From Streptomyces sp. ICC1 (GTDB lineage: Bacteria > Actinomycetota > Actinomycetes > Streptomycetales > Streptomycetaceae), in assembly GCF_003287935.1 (NCBI RefSeq), contig NZ_CP030287.1:4926267-4990266 (forward strand): 64,000 bases of DNA, in the 5' to 3' direction. How positions within the stretch are numbered: position 1 is the stretch's first letter; each line of letters starts with the position of its first letter. The position numbers and the translations under genes are program-made. This document shows positions 42,838 to 51,582 of this stretch, piece by piece. Below the pieces are notes generated by a model. It saw nothing but the letters and a program-made list of their open reading frames with translations, was not told the origin of the DNA and searched no databases.

Positions 42838-43533
42838 TCAGACGCCCGGCGGCACGTGCCATGCGTGCACGGACGCCGCGGCGGAGGCCGCCGCCCGGCG
42901 GCGCTGCCGCGCGGCGACCACTCCGCACCACACGCCCGCGAGCAGCACGGGGATCCCGCAGAGCACCAGGGACCGCAGGCCGACGAGCAGCGGATCGCCG
43001 TCGTCGATCACCGCACCCTTCACGTCCGACTCGGGAACCGTCCCGTGCGGCGCCGTCTGGTACCGGTAGCGGGAGTCCGCCGAGTTGCCGCGGGTGTCGC
43101 CCATCAGGAACATCCGGCCCTCGGGCACCGTCACGCTGAACGCGCCGGGCGTGCCCGCCACGGGGTCGCCGTCCAGGACGTACGGCTCGGCCAGGGGCTT
43201 CCCGTTGAGCGTGAAGGTCCGGTCACCGGGCGCGTAGGCGAGGTGGTCGCCGCCCACGGCCACCACCCGTTCCACGGACAGGTGCCGCTCACCCCAGGCC
43301 GCGGCGTCGAAGAGCACGACGTCGCCGCGCTCCACCTTGGTGATCAGCAGGTTGAAGACCATCGAGGAGCCCGCCGGGTGGGACGGCCCCATGTGGCCCG
43401 ACGTCATGACCTTCGTGGGCATGAAGAAGTACCCGCCGATGCCGCCGGCGCAGCTCAGCACCGCGCCCAGCACCAGCAGCACCACCGCTGCCACCCCGGT
43501 CCGGCGCCCCGGCGCCCCGCCCCGCACGTCCAC
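42838..43533 (-). CDS. Signal peptidase I (S26) homologue lacking the catalytic Ser and Lys
   Basis: This 231-residue protein has an N-terminal membrane helix (residues 14-36), a periplasmic S26 fold and a C-terminal membrane helix near 185-205. Box E (GDTRGNSADSRY) and box C (RGDVVLF) are kept. The box B serine (SGSMxPT in active enzymes) is His here (SGHMGPS), and the box D lysine (KRVxGxxGD) is Glu (VERVVAVGGD). It is probably not an active signal peptidase unless it uses another serine (GSSM is nearby). The gene stands alone, convergent with the efflux gene and downstream of the PTS gene. Confidence 0.8.
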   Translation of the reverse strand: MDVRGGAPGRRTGVAAVVLLVLGAVLSCAGGIGGYFFMPTKVMTSGHMGPSHPAGSSMVFNLLITKVERGDVVLFDAAAWGERHLSVERVVAVGGDHLAYAPGDRTFTLNGKPLAEPYVLDGDPVAGTPGAFSVTVPEGRMFLMGDTRGNSADSRYRYQTAPHGTVPESDVKGAVIDDGDPLLVGLRSLVLCGIPVLLAGVWCGVVAARQRRRAAASAAASVHAWHVPPGV

Positions 43534-43603
43534 GATCCCGCCCCTTGTGTTCTCCGCGATCAGACTCGCGGCCGCACTGTACGGGCCGGTCGCGGCGCGA
43601 ACG

Positions 43604-43639
43604 CGCCCGGCCCCCCACCAGCAGGTGGGGGGCCGGGCG
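43604..43639 (-). terminator. 16-bp-stem terminator downstream of the PTS gene
   Basis: Perfect arms (CGCCCGGCCCCCCACC and complement) enclose AGCA, just past the PTS stop. Confidence 0.8.
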
Positions 43640-43653
43640 AGGGAGCCGCGCGG

Positions 43654-45744
43654 CTACTGGATCTCGCGCAGCACTTCCAGGATCGAGGCCTTGTCCGGCG
43701 CGGCCTGCAGCCGCTCCCGGAAGCCGGCGTCCATCAGCTTGCGCGACAGCAGCGCCAGGATCCGCAGGTGCTCGTCCCCGGCCGCGGCCTCGGGTACGGA
43801 GATCATGAAGACCAGCCGGGCCTTCGTGCCGTCCAGCGCGCCCCACTCGATGCCCTCGTCGGACCGGGCGAAGCCCACCGTCGGGCGGGTCACGGCGTCC
43901 GTCTTGGCGTGCGGGATCGCGATGGACTCGCCGAGACCCGTCGTGCCCTGCGCCTCCCGGGCCAGGGCGACCCGTACGAGCTCGTCCACGTCGCGGACGT
44001 TGCCGGTGGTGGCCAGCATCTGCGCCATCTCGCGGATCGCGGCCTCCTTGGAGTCCGAGGCCAGCTCGGTCTTCACGGTCTGCTCGGTCAGGTACCCCGA
44101 CAGCACCTCGGGCCGGTCGCCCGAGTCGCCCTCGCCGCCCGCACCGCCCGCACCGCCCGCGCCGCCGGGAGCCGTGGCCTGCGCCCGTACGGCCGTCCCG
44201 CCACCCGCACCCGCACCCGCACCCACACCGGCCCCGACCAGGACCGGCTCCGGCGAGAGCACCGGCGACCCGGGGCTCACGCCGTCGCGGCGCAGCTTGA
44301 ACTCGATCAGCGCGTTCGTCGTCAGCGCCGTCACGACCGCACCGGCCGCGATGGCCACGAAGAACATCGCGACACCGCTGATGGCGCCGAACAGCGAGAC
44401 GATCGGACCGCCGTGCGGCACCGAGTCCTGGACCCCGGCCACACCGGCGATCGCACCGGCCACCGCGCCGCCGAGCATGTTCGCGGGGATGACCTGCGCG
44501 GGCCTGGCGGCGGCGAAGGGGATCGCTCCCTCGGAGATGCCGAAGAAGCCCATGAACAGGGCGGCGAGGCCCGTCTCCTTCTCCTCGTCGCTGTAGAGCT
44601 TGCGGCGCAGCAGGGTGGCCAGGCCCTGGCCGAGCGGCATGACCGGGATGGCCGCGGCGGCCATGCCCATGACGTGGTTGTTGGTGCCGATGAGGCCGAC
44701 GGCGACGAGGAACGCGGTCTTGTTGACCGGACCGCCCATGTCGAAGGCGATCATCAGGCCGATGATGGTGCCCAGCACGATCGCGCTGGAGCCGGTCATC
44801 CCGTTCAGCCAGCTGGTCAGGTTCGTGAAGACCCAGGAGATGGGCTTCCCGATCACGTAGATGTAGAAGAGCCCCAGGGCCACCGTCGACACGATCGGGA
44901 TCACGATGATCGGCATGATCGGCTGGATGACCTTGGGGACCTTGACCTTCTTGATCCACACGACCAGATAGCCCGCGATGAAGCCCGTCGCGATGGCGCC
45001 CAGGAAGCCTGCGTTCGCGTCGGCCCCGTAGATGTGCACGGCGTCGGCGGCGAGGAAACCGCCGATCATGCCGGGTACGAGGGCCGGCCGGTCACCGAGG
45101 GCGTAGGCGATGTAGCCGGAGAAGATCGGCAGCATCAGGCTGAAGCCGGTCACGCCGAGCTTGTTGACGTAGAACCAGAAGGTCCCGTCGGGAATGACCA
45201 GCCCGCCCTTGGCGTCCGCGTGACCGCCCAGGGACAGCGACACGGCGAGCAGCAGACCGCCCACGACCACGAACGGGATCATGTGCGAGACGCCGTTCAT
45301 CAGCGCCTTGTACGCCTGACTGCGCTGATGGCCGCCGCCGGCCGCGCCGGCCCCGCCGGCGCCCGGTCCCGCGGCCGTTCCGGACTGCACCGGCGCGCTC
45401 TGCGCGCGCTGGATCAGCTCCTCCGGCCGGTGGATGCCGTCCGCGACGCCGGTGGACAGCACCTTCTTGCCGGCGAAGCGCTCGAGGTCCACCTCCTTGT
45501 CGGCGGCGATGATGACGGCGTCCGCGTCTCTGACATCGTTGTCAGAGAGTACGTTCTCCGCTCCGATCGAGCCTTGGGTCTCCACCTTCATCTGCACACC
45601 GAGCCGGTCGGCGGCCTGCTGGAGCTTCTCCGCGGCCATGTAGGTGTGCGCGATACCCGTCGGGCACGCGGTGACGGCCACCAATTTCACGGGCTTCCGC
45701 CCGCTCGTGCCTCCGCTGCCAGGAGGGACTGCCGGACTGGTCAC
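43654..45744 (-). CDS. PTS fructose-type enzyme II, domain order B-C-A
   Basis: This 696-residue sugar permease phosphorylates its sugar during uptake. Residues 15-120 are IIB, with the phospho-Cys loop VTACPTGIAHTYMA. Residues 150-500 are the IIC channel with about ten membrane segments (FVVVGGLLLAVSLSLGG, MPIIVIPIVSTVALGLFYIYV). Residues 545-696 are IIA with the active His in SIAIPHAKTDAV. The IIC-IIA linker is a Gly/Ala repeat. GAGGAG lies 7 bases before the GTG at 45744. No fruK or regulator gene is adjacent, so its sugar and control are not certain. Confidence 0.93.
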   Translation of the reverse strand: MTSPAVPPGSGGTSGRKPVKLVAVTACPTGIAHTYMAAEKLQQAADRLGVQMKVETQGSIGAENVLSDNDVRDADAVIIAADKEVDLERFAGKKVLSTGVADGIHRPEELIQRAQSAPVQSGTAAGPGAGGAGAAGGGHQRSQAYKALMNGVSHMIPFVVVGGLLLAVSLSLGGHADAKGGLVIPDGTFWFYVNKLGVTGFSLMLPIFSGYIAYALGDRPALVPGMIGGFLAADAVHIYGADANAGFLGAIATGFIAGYLVVWIKKVKVPKVIQPIMPIIVIPIVSTVALGLFYIYVIGKPISWVFTNLTSWLNGMTGSSAIVLGTIIGLMIAFDMGGPVNKTAFLVAVGLIGTNNHVMGMAAAAIPVMPLGQGLATLLRRKLYSDEEKETGLAALFMGFFGISEGAIPFAAARPAQVIPANMLGGAVAGAIAGVAGVQDSVPHGGPIVSLFGAISGVAMFFVAIAAGAVVTALTTNALIEFKLRRDGVSPGSPVLSPEPVLVGAGVGAGAGAGGGTAVRAQATAPGGAGGAGGAGGEGDSGDRPEVLSGYLTEQTVKTELASDSKEAAIREMAQMLATTGNVRDVDELVRVALAREAQGTTGLGESIAIPHAKTDAVTRPTVGFARSDEGIEWGALDGTKARLVFMISVPEAAAGDEHLRILALLSRKLMDAGFRERLQAAPDKASILEVLREIQ

Positions 45745-46095
45745 TGGAATCTCCTCACGCCTTCGTCCTGCGGGATCGCGCAAAAGACCCGACCCACCGG
45801 CATCCTCCAACATGTAGGGGGTGCATCAAAAGTCCGAAAGGCCCTGAACTGTTCCGCCGGATGGCCCGAACCCGAGGCGTGACTTGCCCCGCAGCCGTCC
45901 GAGCCGCGCTCCGCCGATCGGTGTAGATTCGTCATCAGTGTCAGGCGTCGCTGCTGATGGCGGTCGGGCGGTCCCCAGGACCGGCCGAGGGGAGAGAGGA
46001 CCCCCGACGGACTGAGCGCCATGTGCGCCACCCCCGCGGGCGGTGCGCGGCTCAGCCGTACCCAACCTCTCGATCCCACGAGGAGCAGCATCCAC
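45745..46095. promoter_or_regulatory. Divergent region between the PTS gene and sahH
   Basis: This 351-bp gap holds the start sites of both genes. On the sahH side there is a TAGATT element at 45924-45929, then GC-rich leader with a hairpin CGGTCC-CCA-GGACCG at 45969-45983. The leader is long enough for a regulatory RNA, but I could not match it to the SAH riboswitch consensus. Confidence 0.4.
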
Positions 46096-47547
<1,452 letters not shown>

Positions 47548-47587
47548 TCCCCGAGGATCCGCGGCACCCACGAGAGCACCCACGCGT

Positions 47588-47617
47588 CAGGCCCCCGGCA
47601 TCCGTGCCGGGGGCCTG
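47588..47617 (+). terminator. Hairpin terminator after sahH
   Basis: CAGGCCCCCGGCA and its complement pair over 13 bases around TCCG. Confidence 0.8.
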
Positions 47618-47651
47618 CCCCGTACCCGCCAGAGACCCAGGAAGACGCCCC

Positions 47652-48275
47652 ATGCCCCGCGGCCGCTACTCGCTCCACGACCCGCACGACCACACCGCCC
47701 TCGGCGAGGAGCACTTCCACTGCGCCCCGGGCCCCTCGGGCTGGCGCTACGTCTCCCAGCTCACCGCCCCCGACGGCGGGCACCGCGGCTCCGTCGACCT
47801 GGCCGTCGACGAGCTGGGCCGCCCCATCCGCCTCGAGGTCAACGCCTCCAGCTGGCAGGTCCGCGGCGCCGCCATCGACGGCGTCACCTGGGTCCGCACC
47901 GACCCGGCCGGAGCCGAGGCGACCGAGGGCAACGTCCCGGGGGCGTCCGGCTTCACCGGCACCTCCCCGGCCTTCCTCGTCGCCACCGCCCGGCTGCTCC
48001 GCCTGACCCCCGGCGCCCCCGCGACCCGCGTCCGCCTCGTCGCCCTGACCGACCCCGTCCTGGCGGCCCGTACGGTCGACCAGGCCTGGGCCCTCCTGCG
48101 CCGCGCCGAGCACCCCACCGACAGCGGCCCGCTCCTGGTCGACGAATACCAGGTCAGCGCCCTGGACACCGGCGAGGTCCACACGGTCCACCTCGCCGGC
48201 GACGTGGTCCTCGCGGCCCCCGGCATCGAACTCGAACACCTGGAAACCCCGCCGTCGTCCTTCGAGACGGCCTAG
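47652..48275 (+). CDS. Conserved hypothetical protein, 207 aa
   Basis: I do not recognise the family. The protein is soluble, beta-rich and without signal peptide or membrane segment. It begins MPRGRYSLHDPHDHTALGEE and contains WRYVSQLTAPDG, VDLAVDELGRPIRLEVNASSWQVRGAAIDGVTWVR and FTGTSPAFLVATARLL, a pattern recalling putative lipid- or sugar-binding barrels. The hydrophobic/aromatic pattern suggests a single domain. It follows sahH after a terminator, so it has its own promoter. Its TAG stop and the TAG stop of the convergent RDD gene share one CTAG. Confidence 0.7.
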   Translation: MPRGRYSLHDPHDHTALGEEHFHCAPGPSGWRYVSQLTAPDGGHRGSVDLAVDELGRPIRLEVNASSWQVRGAAIDGVTWVRTDPAGAEATEGNVPGASGFTGTSPAFLVATARLLRLTPGAPATRVRLVALTDPVLAARTVDQAWALLRRAEHPTDSGPLLVDEYQVSALDTGEVHTVHLAGDVVLAAPGIELEHLETPPSSFETA

Positions 48276-49207
48276 GCCGGCGGCGCGAACCCGGTCGTAC
48301 GAGGCGGCCGGTCCGCCACGGGCGCCGGTACGGGCACGTGCGCCACGGGCGCGGGTGCCGCCGGTGCGAGGGCCGGCATCACCACGGGAGCGGGCTGCCC
48401 GTACGGCACGGGAACGGGTACGGGCACGGGCACCGCTCCGGGAGCGGGCTGCCGGAAGGCCCGGGCGGCGTCCCGCGACTGGCGCTCGTGCACCACGGCC
48501 ATCAGGAACGCGGCGGCCGGCACCCCGACCGGCGGCGGAGCACCGGTCCGCGCCACCAGATCGTCCGCGAGCCGCACCGCCATCGAGGCGCCCACCTGCG
48601 GATCCAGCTGGTCCATCCGGGTCAGGTACTGCCGTATCGCGAGCCACAGTCCGTCCGGCACCGCCGACAGGTCCAGCCCCCCGAACCGCCCGGCCAGCCA
48701 CGGCGGCGGCGGAGGCACCGGCATCACCCGCGCCCCCGGCACCCGCTCCCGGATGACGAGCGTCCCCGCGAACACGTCGCCGAGGCGCCGCCCCCGCTCC
48801 GAGAACAGCGAGGCGATGCACGCGATGGACCCGAAGAGCATCAGCAGCTCGAACACCCCGAAGGCCCCGCGCACCATCGCGTGCCGGAAGCGGATCGGAC
48901 CGCCGTCATCGCGGACCACCCGCAGCCCGCAGGCGAGCTTGCCCAGCGACCGCCCGTGCGTCAGCGTCTCCACCGCGATCGGCACGCCGACCATGATCAG
49001 GACGAACGACGCCACCGACACGGCCGCCTGCGCCGCCCCGTCCATCGAGGCGATGGCGAAGGTCAGCCCGAGGGTGATGAGCAGATACCCGACGATGTAC
49101 ACGAGATAGTCCAGCAGGATCGCCAGCGCCCGGCTCGGCAGCCTCGCCGGCCGCAGCCCCAAGACGACCGCGTCCCCCGTCACCAGATCGCTCACCGCTG
49201 CACTCAC
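48272..49207 (-). CDS. RDD-family membrane protein
   Basis: This 311-residue protein has three or four membrane segments in residues 20-150. The RDD residues are in RPARLPSRALAILLDYLVYIVGYLL and the second segment carries GRSLGKLACGLRVV. The C-terminal half is cytosolic and ends in Pro/Val repeats. The family is thought to transport small solutes or ions in salt or alkaline stress, but a function in streptomycetes is not proven. It is divergent from the SpoIIM-like gene, a pairing common in actinobacteria. Its stop shares a CTAG with the convergent hypothetical gene. Confidence 0.87.
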   Translation of the reverse strand: MSAAVSDLVTGDAVVLGLRPARLPSRALAILLDYLVYIVGYLLITLGLTFAIASMDGAAQAAVSVASFVLIMVGVPIAVETLTHGRSLGKLACGLRVVRDDGGPIRFRHAMVRGAFGVFELLMLFGSIACIASLFSERGRRLGDVFAGTLVIRERVPGARVMPVPPPPPWLAGRFGGLDLSAVPDGLWLAIRQYLTRMDQLDPQVGASMAVRLADDLVARTGAPPPVGVPAAAFLMAVVHERQSRDAARAFRQPAPGAVPVPVPVPVPYGQPAPVVMPALAPAAPAPVAHVPVPAPVADRPPRTTGFAPPA

Positions 49208-49320
49208 CCTTCACGTGACCTGCCCCGCCCCTTTGGCAACCAGTCTGCCAAGCTGACCACAGAAGAAGCAGAAAAAATCAGGGGACCAGCAGGAACCAGG
49301 GGCAGGGGAGCGCCAACCAC

Positions 49321-50328
49321 ATGGATCTCGACGTCTTCGTGGCAGCCCACCAGGCGGAGTGGGCCCGCCTGGAACAGCTCCTGGGCCGGGGCCGGCGCCT
49401 CACGGGAGCGGAGGCCGACGAGCTCGTCGCGCTCTACCAGCGCACGGCCACCCACCTCTCGCTGATCCAGTCCACCACCCCCGACCCGATGCTCACGGGC
49501 CGCCTGACCCAGCTCGTCGCCCGGGCCCGCGCCACGGTGACGGGAGCCCGCAAGGGCGGCTGGCGCGACGCGGTCCGGTTCTTCACGACCGGCTTCCCGG
49601 CCGCTGTCTACGTCAGCCGCCGCTGGTGGATACCGACGGCGCTGCTCTCCACCGCCGTCGGCGTGCTCGTCGGCTGGTGGATAGCGACCCATCCCGAGAT
49701 CCAGGGCGCCATCGGGGCGCCGGCGGACCTCAAGGAGATGACGAAGCCGGGCGGCGGGTACGAGGCGTACTACTCCAGCCACCCCGCGGCCTCCTTCGCG
49801 GCCCAGGTCTGGACGAACAACGCCCAGGCGGCCGCGATCTGCCTGGTCCTGGGCGCCTTCCTGGGCCTGCCGGTGCTCTACATCCTGTGGCAGAACATGC
49901 TGAACCTCGGAGTCGGCATCGGCCTGATGTCCTCCGCCGACCGACTCGACGTCTTCCTCGGCCTGATCCTCCCGCACGGCCTGCTCGAACTGACGGCGGT
50001 CTTCGTCGCCGCCGGCACGGGCCTGCGCCTGGGCTGGACGGTCATCGACCCCGGCCCGCGCACCCGCCGGGTGGCCCTGGCCGAACAGGGCCGCGCGGCC
50101 ATCGGCATGGCCATCGGCCTGGCCGTGGTCCTCTTCATCTCGGGCCTGATCGAAGGCTTCGTCACCCCCTCCGGCCTGCCCACTTGGGCCCGCATCACCA
50201 TCGGCGTGGCCGCCGAGGCCCTCTTCCTGGTCTACGTCTACGTCCTCGGCGGCCGTGCCGCCCGCGCGGGCGAGGTCGGCGACGTGGAGGTCGCGGACCG
50301 CACGGCGACGCTCCCCACCGCGGCCTGA
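49321..50328 (+). CDS. SpoIIM/DUF95-family membrane protein
   Basis: This 335-residue protein has a cytosolic N-terminal helical part (residues 1-95, MDLDVFVAAHQAEWARLEQLLGRG). Five to six membrane segments follow (WWIPTALLSTAVGVLVGWWI, AAAICLVLGAFLGLPVLYILW, GLELILPHGLLEL-type segment, and others). It belongs to the stage II sporulation protein M family, named for its Bacillus engulfment role. In streptomycetes it sits beside an RDD gene, and the two probably act together. The gene is followed at once by the rRNA-operon promoter region. Confidence 0.88.
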   Translation: MDLDVFVAAHQAEWARLEQLLGRGRRLTGAEADELVALYQRTATHLSLIQSTTPDPMLTGRLTQLVARARATVTGARKGGWRDAVRFFTTGFPAAVYVSRRWWIPTALLSTAVGVLVGWWIATHPEIQGAIGAPADLKEMTKPGGGYEAYYSSHPAASFAAQVWTNNAQAAAICLVLGAFLGLPVLYILWQNMLNLGVGIGLMSSADRLDVFLGLILPHGLLELTAVFVAAGTGLRLGWTVIDPGPRTRRVALAEQGRAAIGMAIGLAVVLFISGLIEGFVTPSGLPTWARITIGVAAEALFLVYVYVLGGRAARAGEVGDVEVADRTATLPTAA

Positions 50329-50381
50329 TGTGCGTGCGGGCACGCTGAGCTGCTAGTCTCCTCGTCGTCCCGCAAACACCG

Positions 50382-50410
50382 TTGACACGGTGGCTGTGGG
50401 GAGGTAGATT
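50382..50410 (+). promoter_or_regulatory. Strong sigma-70-type promoter of the rrn leader
   Basis: TTGACA at 50382-50387 and TAGATT at 50405-50410 are separated by 17 bases, a near-consensus vegetative promoter. A second candidate pair, TGGACA at 50429 and TTAAAG at 50452, also has 17-base spacing. Tandem promoters are usual for Streptomyces rRNA operons. Confidence 0.75.
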
Positions 50411-50800
50411 CGAACGGTTGCCTCGAACTGGACAAGTTCGGCAGCGATGGTTTAAAGTCTTTCTCGCCCCCCGGAATTGAATTCCAAGTGGGCACTCGAC
50501 TCTTCATTCAGGAAACTGAAGCCGGGAAATCCGGTGGAAATCTTCTGATAGAGTCGGAATCGCCGGAAAGGGAAACGCGAAAGCGAAGAACCGGAAGGCG
50601 GAAAACAAGCGAGACTGACTCTGATAGAGTCGGAAACGCAAGAACGAAGGAAGCGCCCGGAGGAAAGCCCGAGAGGGTGAGTACAAAGGAAGCGTCCGTT
50701 CCTTGAGAACTCAACAGCGTGCCAAAAATCAACGCCAAAAAGTTGATACCCCGTCCATTTCGGTGGATGAGGTTCCTTTGAAAAAGACCTGCGAGGTCGC
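50411..50800 (+). other. rRNA operon leader region, with no 16S rRNA gene following
   Basis: This AT-richer, purine-rich stretch matches the leader of Streptomyces rRNA operons as I remember it. Recognisable parts are two CTGATAGAGTCGGAA boxes (50546 and 50619), GGAAGCGTCCGTTCCTTGAG, AACTCAACAGCGTGCC and ATGAGGTTCCTTTGAAAAAG. In normal operons the 16S gene begins a short way on. Here the sequence turns into GC-rich spacer and an opposing lipoprotein gene, and no 16S start (GTTTGATCCTGGCTCAG) is present. Confidence 0.75.
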
Positions 50801-50871
50801 GGTTCTGCCTCAGATGGGTATAAGGGACAGGGTCTGGGGCGCGCGGAAGGGGCCTCGTCCTCGTCCTCGTC

Positions 50872-51501
50872 CTAGTTCGGGCTGAAGGACGGGAGCGCGC
50901 CCAGCACCTTCTCAAGGCCCTTCGGGATCTTGGTGTCGGCGGCCGCGACCTCGTGACCGTCGTGCCTGAAGGCATAGGTGAACCCGTCGGCGACGGGCTG
51001 GTCGGGGACGGAGATCCGGGGCAGGTGGGCGAAGTCCGCCTCCCGGAGGGCGGTCCTCAGCTTCGCGAGGGCGGCCGCCGAGAGCTTGTCCCTGCCGATC
51101 ACCGCGGCCTTCGCATCGAGCCGCAGGAACGATCCGTCGCTCTTGATGATCAGCGTGCTGTTCTTCCCCGCGAGGCCGCCGCTGCGGGTGACCGCGACGA
51201 GGGTCATCTCGGCGGCGGGCGGCGAGGGGCTCGGCGCGGGAGCGGGCGCGGACGTGCCGGGGGCCGGGCCGGTGCCGCCGGTGCCGCCCGGGGGCTGGGC
51301 CGGGGTCTGGGGCGGGCTCTGACCGGGGTCCGGCGCGGCCGTGGCCGGCGCCGTCGAAGGGGAACTGCTAGCGCCGGGGGTGGTGGAGGCCCCGCTCCGC
51401 GAACCGCCCCCGCCGTCGGACGAGCACCCGCTCAGGCCCGCCGCCACGGCTGCCGCCGCGGTCACCGCAGCCAAACCCACTCGCCATCCACGCGCTCGCA
51501 T
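50872..51501 (-). CDS. Secreted lipoprotein of unknown function
   Basis: This 209-residue protein has a signal peptide (RARGWRVGLAAVTAAAAVAAG) and lipobox LSGC near residue 24. A disordered Ser/Pro/Thr/Ala linker runs to about residue 95, followed by a folded domain of about 110 residues (EMTLVAVTRSGGLAGKNSTLIIKSDGSF start). The domain has alternating beta-strand and helix pattern and no cysteine. I do not recognise the family. GGGGGTG precedes the ATG. It is divergent from the membrane glycosyltransferase, and its stop (in a CTAG preceded by CCTCGT repeats) abuts the rrn leader. Confidence 0.8.
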   Translation of the reverse strand: MRARGWRVGLAAVTAAAAVAAGLSGCSSDGGGGSRSGASTTPGASSSPSTAPATAAPDPGQSPPQTPAQPPGGTGGTGPAPGTSAPAPAPSPSPPAAEMTLVAVTRSGGLAGKNSTLIIKSDGSFLRLDAKAAVIGRDKLSAAALAKLRTALREADFAHLPRISVPDQPVADGFTYAFRHDGHEVAAADTKIPKGLEKVLGALPSFSPN

Positions 51502-51582
51502 GACCCACCCCCGCAGGTATTCCGGCTCGAACCCCGAGTATGGAGTCAGCACCACCCGCACGGATAGCACCCGGAGGCCGAC

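Noticed and set aside
45900..46095. Possible SAH riboswitch in the sahH leader
   Set aside because: The leader has hairpins, but I could not find the conserved SAH riboswitch core, so I list it only as leader sequence.
50382..50871. tRNA or complete rRNA gene in the AT-richer stretch
   Set aside because: No tRNA cloverleaf signature or 16S start is present. The region fits an rRNA leader only.
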